The position numbers and the translations under genes were made by a program. 37,514 bases of DNA. Origin: Lysobacterales bacterium (GTDB taxonomy: Bacteria; Pseudomonadota; Gammaproteobacteria; Xanthomonadales; SZUA-5). The first letter of the stretch is position 1, and every line of letters starts with the position of its first letter. Where the stretch lies: positions 1 through 37,514 of the forward strand of contig JALHMH010000043.1 in NCBI GenBank assembly GCA_022844165.1. Direction: 5' to 3'. Shown one piece after another: positions 25,030-33,576 of this stretch. The notes under the pieces are model-generated. The model did no database searches, was not told the DNA's origin, and saw only the letters and a program-made list of their open reading frames with translations.

Positions 25030-25305
25030 ATGGAAAACGTCCAACAAATCGCCGACGTGATGAGCTACACACTGATCGCCGCTGGCCTTCTGATCGGTCT
25101 CGGCGCGCTGGGCACCGCCATTGGCTTTGCGCTGCTCGGTGGCAAGTTCCTCGAAGGCGCAAGCCGTCAGCCGGAACTGGCGCCGATGTTGCAAACCAAG
25201 ATGTTCATTGTTGCCGGTCTGTTGGACGCCGTGCCGATCATCGGTGTCGCCATCGCGCTGCTGCTGATCTTCGCTAACCCGTTCCTGGCGGCGTTCGGCG
25301 CTTAA
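25030..25305 (+). CDS. atpE: ATP synthase F0 subunit c
   Basis: A 91-residue double-hairpin membrane protein that forms the rotating proton ring. Helix 1 (LIAAGLLIGLGALGTAIGFALLGG) carries the glycine-rich packing motif; the polar loop holds RQPE; helix 2 (FIVAGLLDAVPIIGVAIALLL) carries the ion-binding carboxylate D66. Residues around D66 fit a proton rather than sodium enzyme. GGAG precedes the ATG at a good distance. Confidence 0.97.
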   Translation: MENVQQIADVMSYTLIAAGLLIGLGALGTAIGFALLGGKFLEGASRQPELAPMLQTKMFIVAGLLDAVPIIGVAIALLLIFANPFLAAFGA

Positions 25306-25363
25306 TCTGCCGAGTCACAGTTGCCGCGCGTTCGCGCGCGGTTTTTGGAGCGGAGAGAGACGC

Positions 25364-25840
25364 ATGAACATTAATGTGACCTTGGTCATCCAGGGACTCG
25401 CGTTCTTCGCGGTCGCCTGGCTGGTCATGAAGTTCGGCTGGCCGCACATCATCGGTGCGATCGAAGAGCGTCAGAAAAAAATTGCTGACGGTCTGGCGGC
25501 TGCGGAAGAGGGCAAACGCGCCTTGGCGTCAGCCTCCACGCAGCAGGATCAAGTGCTACGTGAGGCGCGTGCCGAAGCGTCGAACATTCGCGATCGCGCC
25601 GAAAAAGAATACGGCCAGATTGTCGAGAAGGCGAAGTCCGATGCGGTCGCCGAAGGCAATCGCCAGAAGGCGGCTGCGGTGGCTGAAATCGAGACCGAAA
25701 CGCACCGTGCGCGGGAAGTCTTGCGCAATCAGGTGGCCGAGTTGGCGGTTAAGGGTGCGGAGAAGCTGATCCGCAAGGAAATTGATGCGGCCGCCCATAA
25801 AGCGCTCTTGGATGATTTGATTGCCGAGATTGCCAGATGA
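25364..25840 (+). CDS. atpF: ATP synthase F0 subunit b
   Basis: A 158-residue peripheral-stalk subunit. One N-terminal membrane helix (VTLVIQGLAFFAVAWLVMKF) is followed by a long charged coiled coil (EERQKKIADGLAAAEEGKRA through AEKLIRKEIDAA), as usual for subunit b. The length is typical. GGAGCGGAGAGA precedes the ATG. The stop overlaps the atpH start by four bases (ATGA). Confidence 0.97.
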   Translation: MNINVTLVIQGLAFFAVAWLVMKFGWPHIIGAIEERQKKIADGLAAAEEGKRALASASTQQDQVLREARAEASNIRDRAEKEYGQIVEKAKSDAVAEGNRQKAAAVAEIETETHRAREVLRNQVAELAVKGAEKLIRKEIDAAAHKALLDDLIAEIAR

Positions 25841-26367
25841 GTAACGCCACGACGCTCGCCCGCCCTTATGCCCGCGCTGCTTTCGAACTCGCCAAAAGCG
25901 AGAGTGCGCAGGGCGATTGGTCGCGCCGGCTGGGATTTGCTGCGCAGGTTGCTATGCAACCCACCGTGCATGAGCTGCTCGGCAGCCCAAAGTTGCAACC
26001 GGCTGACCGTGTGGCGCTCTTTCTGAGCAATGACCAGGAAGCATCCTCGAGTTTCGGTCGGTTTTTGGCGGTGCTTGAGGGCAATCAGCGTTTGTCGCTG
26101 CTCGGCGAAGTTGCGTCGCTGTATGAGATGTTGCGCGCTGAGGACGAAAAGCGCCTCCAAGTGCAAGTTCGATCGGCAATGGTGATTGAGCCTATGCAGC
26201 AGCAACAGCTGGTTGGAGCGCTGGCCAAACGCTTCAATCGCGCCATCGATTTGGACGTGACGATCGACGCCGAATTGCTGGGTGGTGCCATCGTTGAGGC
26301 AGGCGATGTGGTCATCGACGGTTCTGTGCGCGGCAAGCTCAAGCGCCTGCGTGCGGAATTGCACTGA
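25837..26367 (+). CDS. atpH: ATP synthase F1 subunit delta
   Basis: A 176-residue subunit that joins the peripheral stalk to the F1 head. N-terminal ATTLARPYARAAFELAKS and C-terminal LGGAIVEAGDVVIDGSVRGKLKRLR are the classic family signatures. It starts inside the atpF stop (ATGA), implying coupled translation. A 197-bp spacer with a second heptamer repeat (26412-26430) separates it from atpA. Confidence 0.97.
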   Translation: MSNATTLARPYARAAFELAKSESAQGDWSRRLGFAAQVAMQPTVHELLGSPKLQPADRVALFLSNDQEASSSFGRFLAVLEGNQRLSLLGEVASLYEMLRAEDEKRLQVQVRSAMVIEPMQQQQLVGALAKRFNRAIDLDVTIDAELLGGAIVEAGDVVIDGSVRGKLKRLRAELH

Positions 26368-26411
26368 GCACGAAAAGGCGGCTCGGCGAAAGCCTTGCCG
26401 CCCTGAATTGG

Positions 26412-26430
26412 AGGTCAAAGGTCAAAGGTC
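26412..26430 (+). repeat. Heptamer tandem repeat before atpA
   Basis: AGGTCAA twice followed by AGGTC, in tandem within the atpH-atpA spacer. Like the ACCAAGA repeat before atpE it has a 7-bp period, but the sequence is different. Confidence 0.6.
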
Positions 26431-26564
26431 GAACGCAGGCTGGGCGATCCAGTGTCGATTGACTTTTCGCTTTTTACTTTTTCACTGGCAGCGACGGTGG
26501 GGCAGTTGGTCAACTACCCGAACGCGCAACCAACAAAACACATTCGAAAATTGGACGAAACGCC

Positions 26565-28112
26565 ATGCAGACGCAACTGAATCCCTCTGAGATCAGCGAT
26601 CTGATCAAGTCGCGGATTGAGAAATTCCAATCGGCCGCCGAAGCGCGCAACGAGGGCACTATCGTGTCGGTGTCCGACGGCATCGTGCGCATCCACGGCC
26701 TCGCCGATGTGATGCAAGGCGAAATGATCGAGATGCCGGGCGACACCTTCGCGCTTGCGCTGAACCTGGAGCGCGATTCGGTCGGCGCCGTTGTGTTGGG
26801 CGATTACGAGCATTTGCGCGAAGGCGATGCGGTCAAAACGACCGGCCGTATTCTCGAAGTCCCGGTCGGCCCCGAATTGCTGGGCCGAGTGGTCAACGCG
26901 CTCGGTGCTCCGATCGACGGCAAGGGTCCGCTGAACGCCAAGCTGTCGAGTCCCATCGAAAAAGTCGCGCCAGGCGTGATCTGGCGGCAATCGGTGGCAC
27001 AGCCCGTGCAGACCGGCTACAAATCGGTCGATGCCATGGTGCCGGTGGGTCGCGGTCAGCGCGAGCTGATCATTGGCGATCGCCAAACGGGCAAAACCGC
27101 ACTGGCAGTCGATACCATCATCAATCAGAAGGCCAGCGGCATTAAGTGCATCTACGTGGCGATCGGCCAGAAACAGAGTTCGATTGCGAACGTCGTTCGT
27201 AAGCTCGATGAACACGGCGCCCTGGCGCACACGATTATCGTTGCTGCGTCGGCGTCCGAATCGGCGGCTATGCAGTATGTTGCCGCATACGCCGGCTGTG
27301 CGATGGGCGAGTACTTCCGCGACCGCGGCGAAGATGCGCTGATCATCTACGACGATTTGACCAAACAAGCCTGGGCGTATCGCCAGATCTCGCTGCTGCT
27401 GCGCCGTCCGCCGGGCCGCGAAGCGTATCCGGGCGATGTCTTTTATTTGCACTCGCGCTTGCTGGAGCGCGCTGCGCGCGTCAACCCGGACTACGTCGAG
27501 AAGTTCACTGGCGGCGCCGTGAAAGGCAAGACAGGTTCGTTGACAGCGTTGCCCATCATCGAAACGCAGGCGGGTGACGTGTCTGCATTCGTGCCGACCA
27601 ACGTGATTTCAATCACCGACGGCCAGATCTTCCTGGAAACCGACCTCTTCAACGCCGGCATTCGCCCGGCGATGAACGCCGGTATCTCGGTGTCACGCGT
27701 CGGTGGCGCTGCACAGACCAAGATCATCAAGAAACTTGGCGGCGGCATTCGACTGGCACTTGCGCAGTACCGCGAACTTGCGGCGTTTGCGCAGTTCGCC
27801 TCAGATCTCGACGCAGCCACGCGTGCGCAGCTGGAGCGCGGCCAACGCGTTACCGAGCTGATGAAGCAAAAGCAATATGCGCCGATGAGCGTGGGCGACA
27901 TGGGTGTGTCGCTCTATGCAGTCGACAAGGGTTTCATGGACGACTTGCCGCTGGCCAAAATCCAGGCATTCGAGAAAGCCCTGCACAAACACATGCGCAG
28001 CAACTACGCCGAAGCGATGAACAAGATCGACAGCACGGGCGACTGGAACGATGAACTTGAGGGCGCGTTCAAGAAGGGCATTGGCGAGTTCAAGAAGACC
28101 GGAAGTTGGTAA
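26565..28112 (+). CDS. atpA: ATP synthase F1 subunit alpha
   Basis: A 515-residue nucleotide-binding subunit of the F1 head. The P-loop GDRQTGKTA is at 171-179; the alpha signature ISVSRVGGAAQTK occurs near 375, with the arginine finger within it. Length and ends (MQTQLNPSEISDLIK start, GSW end) match gammaproteobacterial AtpA. No frameshift or insertion is seen. It is followed by atpG after 107 bp. Confidence 0.98.
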   Translation: MQTQLNPSEISDLIKSRIEKFQSAAEARNEGTIVSVSDGIVRIHGLADVMQGEMIEMPGDTFALALNLERDSVGAVVLGDYEHLREGDAVKTTGRILEVPVGPELLGRVVNALGAPIDGKGPLNAKLSSPIEKVAPGVIWRQSVAQPVQTGYKSVDAMVPVGRGQRELIIGDRQTGKTALAVDTIINQKASGIKCIYVAIGQKQSSIANVVRKLDEHGALAHTIIVAASASESAAMQYVAAYAGCAMGEYFRDRGEDALIIYDDLTKQAWAYRQISLLLRRPPGREAYPGDVFYLHSRLLERAARVNPDYVEKFTGGAVKGKTGSLTALPIIETQAGDVSAFVPTNVISITDGQIFLETDLFNAGIRPAMNAGISVSRVGGAAQTKIIKKLGGGIRLALAQYRELAAFAQFASDLDAATRAQLERGQRVTELMKQKQYAPMSVGDMGVSLYAVDKGFMDDLPLAKIQAFEKALHKHMRSNYAEAMNKIDSTGDWNDELEGAFKKGIGEFKKTGSW

Positions 28113-28219
28113 GCGCTGTCCGGCGGCAGTCACGCGAAGTCATCGCTTGTCGATCAGCGAAGCTGCTACCTGACGCCCTTCTTCCAATGACCAACTGACT
28201 GCGAAACAAGCGAGCACAC

Positions 28220-29083
28220 ATGGCCGGCGCAAGAGAAATTCGAACCAAGATCAAGAGCGTGCAGAACACCCGCAAGGTGACGCGCGCGCTTGAGATGGTG
28301 TCTGCAAGCAAGATTCGCCGCGCGCAAGACCTGATGAAGGCCTCGCGCCCCTACGCACGTTTGATGCGTCAGATGATCGGTCATATCGCCAAGGCCAACA
28401 CCGACTATCAACATCCGTTCCTGGTGGAGCGCGAGGAGATATCGCATGTCGGATACATCATTGTGTCCACCGACCGCGGACTATGCGGCGGGTTGAACGC
28501 CAATTTGTTCCGCCGTTTGTTGGGCGAATTCCGCGAATGGCAGCAGAAAGGCGTTGAGATCGATGTGGTCTGTATCGGCCAAAAAGCATCGGCATTTTTT
28601 AAACGCCTCCAGGTGAACTTCACCGGTTCGGTGACGCACCTTGGCGAAAAGCCGCAAGTCTCGAAACTGATCGGCACGATCAAAGTCATCCTCGATAACT
28701 ATATGTCGGGCCGTGCCGATCGGTTGTTTCTGGCGTACAACCATTTCGTCAATACCATGACGCAGAAAGTGACGATCGATCAGGTTTTGCCGTTGCCGCC
28801 GTCCGACTCGCTCGAGTCGGCGCACTCGTGGGACTATTTGTACGAACCGAATGCGAAGGACATTCTCGATCACGTGTTAACGCGCTACATTGAGAGTTTG
28901 GTGTACCAGTCGACGCTGGAGAATCTCGCCAGCGAACACGCTGCACGCATGGTTGCAATGAAGAGCGCATCGGACAACGCGACCAAGCTGATCGGCGACC
29001 TGACCTTGGTGTACAACAAGGCGCGGCAAGCAGCGATTACACAGGAGATTTCGGAAATCGTTGGTGGCGCCGCTGCTGTTTAG
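28220..29083 (+). CDS. atpG: ATP synthase F1 subunit gamma
   Basis: A 287-residue central-stalk rotor subunit. MAGAREIRTKIKSVQNTRKVTRALEMVSASK forms the N-terminal coiled-coil helix in register with the family; the C-terminal helix contains ASEHAARMVAMKSASDNA and YNKARQAAITQEISEIVGGAAA. The middle has STDRGLCGGLN. All are standard. Unusually, atpD does not follow immediately: 511 bp containing a hicB-hicA module intervene. Confidence 0.98.
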   Translation: MAGAREIRTKIKSVQNTRKVTRALEMVSASKIRRAQDLMKASRPYARLMRQMIGHIAKANTDYQHPFLVEREEISHVGYIIVSTDRGLCGGLNANLFRRLLGEFREWQQKGVEIDVVCIGQKASAFFKRLQVNFTGSVTHLGEKPQVSKLIGTIKVILDNYMSGRADRLFLAYNHFVNTMTQKVTIDQVLPLPPSDSLESAHSWDYLYEPNAKDILDHVLTRYIESLVYQSTLENLASEHAARMVAMKSASDNATKLIGDLTLVYNKARQAAITQEISEIVGGAAAV

Positions 29084-29133
29084 ACGGGCGGGCTATGATT
29101 TGGGACGCGAATCGCACCGATACGGGGCCCGAA

Positions 29134-29328
29134 ATGAAGCGCGAACTTACGCTCGAGTACTGGTTAGATGATGGTTGGTATGTGGGACGGCTGCGGGAAG
29201 TACCCGGCGTCTATAGTCAAGGTGAGTCTCTAGCGGAACTAGAACAGAACATCGAAGATGCTTACCAGCTCGTTCGTTCGAGCGATCGCTCCGAAGCGGC
29301 GCCGAAATCGGCACTTGAAAGTCTGTGA
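29134..29328 (+). CDS. hicB: HicB-family antitoxin (short form)
   Basis: A 64-residue protein beginning MKRELTLEYWLDDGWYVGRL and continuing through EVPGVYSQGESLAELEQNIEDAY. These segments are diagnostic of the short HicB antitoxins that lack a DNA-binding domain and neutralise a HicA mRNA interferase encoded just downstream. The frame is open from 29095, but family proteins begin at MKR, so 29134 is used; the ribosome-binding site is weak. It lies 50 bp after atpG on the same strand, inside the ATP synthase operon, and would be co-transcribed with it. The hicA gene following it carries a frameshift, so this antitoxin may have no functional partner here. A toxin-antitoxin gene in this position points to acquisition by transfer. 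Confidence 0.85.
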   Translation: MKRELTLEYWLDDGWYVGRLREVPGVYSQGESLAELEQNIEDAYQLVRSSDRSEAAPKSALESL

Positions 29329-29341
29329 GGCTGGACGTGGC

Positions 29342-29519
29342 GTGAATCGCCGCGAGTTCATCAGAGCTGTTGAGGTCTGGGTGCGTGTTGTTCCGCCACG
29401 GTGGACGGCACGACATCTATCTGAATCAGAGAAATGGGCGCATGGCGCCTGTGCCGAGGCACAATGAGATCAAGGACTCGTTGTGTCGGGTCATCAGAAA
29501 GCAACTTGGGTTGGTCTAG
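29342..29519 (+). pseudogene. hicA: Frameshifted HicA-family mRNA interferase toxin
   Basis: A GTG at 29342 opens VNRREFIRAVEVW, the N-terminus of a HicA toxin. After the G run at 29379-29381 the homology continues in another frame as GCVLFRHGGRHDIYL, then RMAPVPRHNEIKDSLCRVI, ending at the TAG at 29517-29519. The GGRHDIY segment includes the HicA catalytic histidine. Restoring the usual spacing (Glu, two residues, Gly-Cys) needs two more bases in the G run, so a 2-bp loss is the simplest reading; a 1-bp gain would also restore frame. The gene starts 13 bp after hicB. A TTG at 29370 in the second frame could give a shortened protein. A sequencing error in the homopolymer cannot be excluded. 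Confidence 0.8.
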
Positions 29520-29594
29520 CTGCCAATCCGGACAAAGGATGAATCTGCGCGATCAGCGCGCTGTGGACTGAATTTTGAGTTTGGAGCAGGACTA

Positions 29595-31001
29595 ATGAGC
29601 CAAGGCAAGGTCGTACAAATCATCGGCGCCGTCGTCGACGTCGAGTTCCCGCGCGCCAGCGTGCCGAAAATCTACGATTCGCTCAAAGTAGCGGGCACCG
29701 AGATCACGTTGGAAGTGCAACAGCAGTTGGGTGACGGCATCGTGCGCACGATCGCGCTCGGTTCCACCGACGGCTTGAAGCGTGGCCTGATCGCGGACAA
29801 CACCGGCAAGGCGATTTCGGTCCCAGTCGGTCTGAAAACGCTGGGTCGCATTATGGACGTGCTTGGCAACCCGATCGACGAAGCGGGTCCGATTGGTGAA
29901 GACGTGCGTTGGGAAATTCACCGCTCGGCGCCGAGCTACGACGAGCAGGCGGGTGGCAATGATCTTCTGGAAACCGGCATCAAGGTCATCGACCTGATGT
30001 GCCCGTTCGCCAAAGGCGGCAAGATCGGTTTGTTCGGTGGTGCGGGCGTCGGCAAAACCGTCAACATGATGGAGCTGATCAACAACATCGCCAAGGAGCA
30101 CTCGGGTTTGTCGGTTTTCGCTGGTGTCGGCGAGCGCACCCGCGAGGGCAACGACTTCTATCACGAGATGAAGGACTCCAACGTTCTCGATAAGGTCGCG
30201 ATGGTCTACGGCCAGATGAATGAGCCGCCGGGCAACCGTTTGCGCGTAGCGCTCACTGGTTTGACTATGGCCGAATACTTCCGCGACGAGAAGAACGAGC
30301 AGGGCAAGGGCCGCGATGTGCTGTTCTTTGTCGACAACATTTATCGCTATACGCTCGCCGGAACCGAAGTCTCCGCGCTGCTCGGCCGTATGCCGTCGGC
30401 CGTGGGTTATCAGCCGACGCTGGCTGAAGAAATGGGCGTGCTGCAAGAACGCATCACCTCAACCAAGACCGGTTCGATCACGTCGATCCAGGCCGTGTAC
30501 GTGCCCGCCGACGACTTGACCGATCCGTCGCCGGCGACGACCTTCGCGCACTTGGATGCGACCGTCGTGCTCAGTCGTAACATCGCTTCGCTGGGTATTT
30601 ACCCGGCGGTCGATCCGTTGGATTCCACCAGCCGCCAGCTTGACCCGAATGTGATCGGCAACGAGCATTACGACACCGCGCGTCGCGTGCAATCGACGTT
30701 GCAGCGCTACAAGGAGCTCAAGGACATCATCGCCATTCTTGGCATGGACGAGTTGTCTGAAGAAGACAAAGCCACCGTCGCCCGCGCGCGAAAGGTCGAG
30801 AAGTTTTTCAGCCAGCCCTTCCACGTGGCCGAGGTTTTTACCGGTAGCCCCGGCAAGTACGTGTCGTTGAAGGAAACGATTCGTGGCTTCAAGATGATCG
30901 TCGACGGTGGGGTGGACCACCTCCCAGAGCAGGCGTTTTACATGGTCGGCGGCATCGACGAAGCGATGGAAAAGGCCAAATCAATGGGCGCTGCCGCTTA
31001 A
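29595..31001 (+). CDS. atpD: ATP synthase F1 subunit beta
   Basis: A 468-residue catalytic subunit. The P-loop GGAGVGKT is at 148-155; GERTREGNDFYHEM contains the catalytic glutamate; VDNIYRYTLAG and PADDLTDPSPATTF are standard. The start at 29595 follows GGAGCAGG. Because hicB-hicA separates it from atpG by 511 bp, atpD and atpC may depend on read-through or on a promoter inside the module; none was evident by eye. Confidence 0.98.
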   Translation: MSQGKVVQIIGAVVDVEFPRASVPKIYDSLKVAGTEITLEVQQQLGDGIVRTIALGSTDGLKRGLIADNTGKAISVPVGLKTLGRIMDVLGNPIDEAGPIGEDVRWEIHRSAPSYDEQAGGNDLLETGIKVIDLMCPFAKGGKIGLFGGAGVGKTVNMMELINNIAKEHSGLSVFAGVGERTREGNDFYHEMKDSNVLDKVAMVYGQMNEPPGNRLRVALTGLTMAEYFRDEKNEQGKGRDVLFFVDNIYRYTLAGTEVSALLGRMPSAVGYQPTLAEEMGVLQERITSTKTGSITSIQAVYVPADDLTDPSPATTFAHLDATVVLSRNIASLGIYPAVDPLDSTSRQLDPNVIGNEHYDTARRVQSTLQRYKELKDIIAILGMDELSEEDKATVARARKVEKFFSQPFHVAEVFTGSPGKYVSLKETIRGFKMIVDGGVDHLPEQAFYMVGGIDEAMEKAKSMGAAA

Positions 31002-31069
31002 AATTGCCCCTATGTGCCGCTCCGCTCAACGAGCGGCCGTCAGCGAGCATCTGAAATGAGAAGAAGCGA

Positions 31070-31498
31070 ATGTCGATGAGCACCATCCGAGTTGAAGTAG
31101 TCAGTGCTGAGGCCGAGGTTTTTCGCGGCGAGGCTAAGTTGGTGGTGGCTTCCGGCGAATTGGGCGAACTGGGCATCGCGCCGCGCCACGCGCCGCTGAT
31201 CACGCGCCTCAAGCCCGGCGAAGTGCGCGTGATTCAGCCAAGTGGCGAAGAAGTCCACCTGTACGTGTCGGGCGGCATCATGGAAGTGCAGCCAACTGTC
31301 GTGACGATCCTGACCGATACTGCTATTCGTGCCCAGGACATTGACGAAAAAGCCGCACGCGCTGCGCTCGAAGAAGCGCAACGCATCATCGCCGGCCGCG
31401 GCGATCCAATGAGCATTGCCGAAGCTCAGCAAAAGCAGATGGAGACACTTGCGCAGTTGCAGGCGCTGGAACGATTGCGCAAGAGCTTGAAGCACTGA
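31070..31498 (+). CDS. atpC: ATP synthase F1 subunit epsilon
   Basis: A 142-residue central-stalk subunit with an N-terminal beta-sandwich (IRVEVVSAEAEVFRGEAKLV, GELGIAPRHAPLITRLKPG) and a C-terminal two-helix domain (EKAARAALEEAQRII, KQMETLAQLQALERLRK) that can inhibit the enzyme. Start at 31070; an in-frame ATG at 31076 is equally possible. It is last in the operon. Confidence 0.96.
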   Translation: MSMSTIRVEVVSAEAEVFRGEAKLVVASGELGELGIAPRHAPLITRLKPGEVRVIQPSGEEVHLYVSGGIMEVQPTVVTILTDTAIRAQDIDEKAARAALEEAQRIIAGRGDPMSIAEAQQKQMETLAQLQALERLRKSLKH

Positions 31499-31523
31499 GC
31501 GCCTTCTCTTCGCCAAGCAAATA

Positions 31524-31539
31524 GCTGTTGAGAAACAGC
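31524..31539 (+). terminator. Weak stem-loop after atpC
   Basis: GCTGTT and AACAGC pair around a GAGA tetraloop, 25 bp past the atpC stop. A second 6-bp hairpin (GCGAAC/GTTCGC) follows at 31548-31567. Neither has a T-run. The rest of the 294-bp gap to the next gene shows no recognisable gene. Confidence 0.3.
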
Positions 31540-31792
31540 CTGCGGGCGCGAACGATGGATGGTTCGCACATGCGTCTGGCACGTAAGTGCTTGATCCAAT
31601 AACGTGCTAAGGGCAAGCACGTAGACGTCGCTTCGCCAGGCGGGTGCCGAATCGTTGTGGCGGACGTTTCTGGCCGGTGACGGACTGATCGAGTGAAGCG
31701 CCCTCCATTGAGCATCGCACATGCCGCCGCGCACGAATTCGTCATGAGCGCGCCGATATTCTTGTCGCGACTCCGATTGCTGTTGGCAAACA

Positions 31793-33496
31793 ATGAGGCC
31801 TCTGGTTGCGTTGGTGATGTGCGCGTGGTTTGCCCCGTATGGCGCCGCGGCGGTTGACTGGCCTGCCGTAAATGCGCAACTCGATGAGGCTGTCGCGGAT
31901 GCTGCGGACCAGCGCCGGGCGGCGGGTGTGGCGCTGGTGATCGTTCACGCGGGCGAACAGCGTGTGGCCATTGCCCATGGGCTGGCGGACAAACGCAGCG
32001 GTGTGCGTCTGACGGTCGATACACCGATGCCGATCGGCGATGCGTCGCGGCTGTTTACGGCGGCACTGGCGATGCGTGCGGTAGATCGCAAGTCGCTTGT
32101 GTTGGATGCTCCGATCGCGACCGATTTGTCCGTCGGATTTTCACAGGATGCGAGTGCGGTGACCCCGCGGCAGTTGTTGACGCATCACAGCGGTCTGGCG
32201 CCGAACTGGTTACGCGGCATGTTTTATCAGGACGGCGAGGCTGATCCGCTGCCGGAGGTTCTGCCCCTGAACTACGCGCCGGGCGAACTGATGAACTCGT
32301 CGAATCTGGGTTATGTGGTGCTCGGTCGGTTGTTGCAAAAAGCGGCTGGCGTGTCGTTCGAATCGCTTTTGACGACCGAACTGCTCTCGCCCCTGGGACT
32401 TGCCCACACTGGAACGGCCGTGCACGCTCGAACTGCGCGTGCGCATCGTAAGGGGAAGACGCTCGATCCGCTCATGGCGCGCGATACGCCCGCACTGGGC
32501 GTGATCGCGAGTGCCGCGGATCTTGGCCGGTTGCTCATCGCGCTGGACGCTGAGTCGCCTGGCGTCTGGCTGAGCCGCGAATCGCGTCTGGCGATGGTCG
32601 CGCCGCAGAATGCTAACAACGTCTGGGACGTCGGTAATCTGGTGGGATTGGGCTGGGAGCTCGTCGCGAGTCCGCGCCCTGGGGTTGGGCTGATCGCGAC
32701 GCAGTCGTCGACCTACCCAAATTTCCGTGCAGAAGTGCGCTGGCTGCCACAACACCGGTTGGGCGTGATCGCACTGGCCAATTGGCGCGAAGCCTATGAG
32801 CCGCTCGACGATCTGGTGGCCCAGGCCATCGACATGGTGCTCTTGCAGCAGCGTGGCATTACGCCACGCGAGGAGGATCGCCCCTTGCCAGAAAGCGTTG
32901 CGTTGCCAAAAGGGGCGGAGCCAACGCGTTTTGCCGCACGTTACGCGACGCCGCTGGGCATCATGGAATTTGCGCCCGAGGGCCAACGGTTCGATGTGCA
33001 ATTTCTGGGTCTGGACTTTCGAGCCGATCCACGGCCCGACGGTTGGTGGAGCTTGCGATTTCGTTTCTGGGGAGTGCTGCCGATCAGCATTGATGCCATC
33101 AGCCGTGTGCTGATTCGGCCGGTGCTCCTGGGCGGTCGTGCCTCGATGCTGGCTTTCGCCCAGGATCGCTACTTTCTATTTGGATCGAAGATCGAATCCG
33201 ACGCGATCGATCTGGAGAGTCTGACGGGGACGTATGTTCTGAGCAATCCCGATGCCTTGACGAAACAATTGGAAATCGAGCAGATCGAGCTTGAAGTTGT
33301 TGATGGTGTCGCTGCCCTTGCTTACGAGCTGCCCTTTATTCTGACGATCCGCCCGCGCGTCGCGCTCGCTCCGCTCGGCGGCGAGCGTTATGCAGTCGCT
33401 GGATTCGGGCCGAACCTCGGCGATGCCGTGCGGGTGGTCCGTGGCGATCGGGCGCGTATCGAATATTCCGGATATGTGGCGGAGAAGGTCGAGTAA
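31793..33496 (+). CDS. Beta-lactamase-fold (serine hydrolase family) protein lacking catalytic motifs
   Basis: A 567-residue exported protein with a signal peptide (MRPLVALVMCAWFAPYGAAA). Residues about 24-345 follow class C beta-lactamase/penicillin-binding protein order: TVDTPMPIGDASRLFTAALAM, LLTHHSGL, YAPGELMNSSNLGYVVLGRLL, SPLGLAHTG. Yet the active-site motifs are altered. The SxxK tetrad is D83-A84-S85-R86, the YxN motif is S169-S170-N171, and the usual HGG/KTG region reads IATQSSTYPNF near 301-311. It should not work as a serine hydrolase. The last 200 residues are beta-rich, as in other exported members of the family. The fold is kept over full length without stops, so it is probably a maintained pseudoenzyme, for instance a binding protein. 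Confidence 0.85.
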   Translation: MRPLVALVMCAWFAPYGAAAVDWPAVNAQLDEAVADAADQRRAAGVALVIVHAGEQRVAIAHGLADKRSGVRLTVDTPMPIGDASRLFTAALAMRAVDRKSLVLDAPIATDLSVGFSQDASAVTPRQLLTHHSGLAPNWLRGMFYQDGEADPLPEVLPLNYAPGELMNSSNLGYVVLGRLLQKAAGVSFESLLTTELLSPLGLAHTGTAVHARTARAHRKGKTLDPLMARDTPALGVIASAADLGRLLIALDAESPGVWLSRESRLAMVAPQNANNVWDVGNLVGLGWELVASPRPGVGLIATQSSTYPNFRAEVRWLPQHRLGVIALANWREAYEPLDDLVAQAIDMVLLQQRGITPREEDRPLPESVALPKGAEPTRFAARYATPLGIMEFAPEGQRFDVQFLGLDFRADPRPDGWWSLRFRFWGVLPISIDAISRVLIRPVLLGGRASMLAFAQDRYFLFGSKIESDAIDLESLTGTYVLSNPDALTKQLEIEQIELEVVDGVAALAYELPFILTIRPRVALAPLGGERYAVAGFGPNLGDAVRVVRGDRARIEYSGYVAEKVE

Positions 33497-33576
33497 TCCA
33501 CGGTATCGACCGTGGTGTACTGTGAGACATTTGGCACTTGGGCCTATCCTGATGGTGCAGCCATCGGGAGAGCGCA

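Noticed and set aside
26514..27452. A 312-codon minus-strand frame opposite atpA, and a similar one at 29592-30446 opposite atpD
   Set aside because: Both are complements of highly conserved ATP synthase genes with no features of their own.
29370..29519. A functional shortened HicA from a TTG start at 29370
   Set aside because: It would lack the N-terminal RRxxIR helix of HicA and has no ribosome-binding site; kept only as an alternative within the pseudogene entry.
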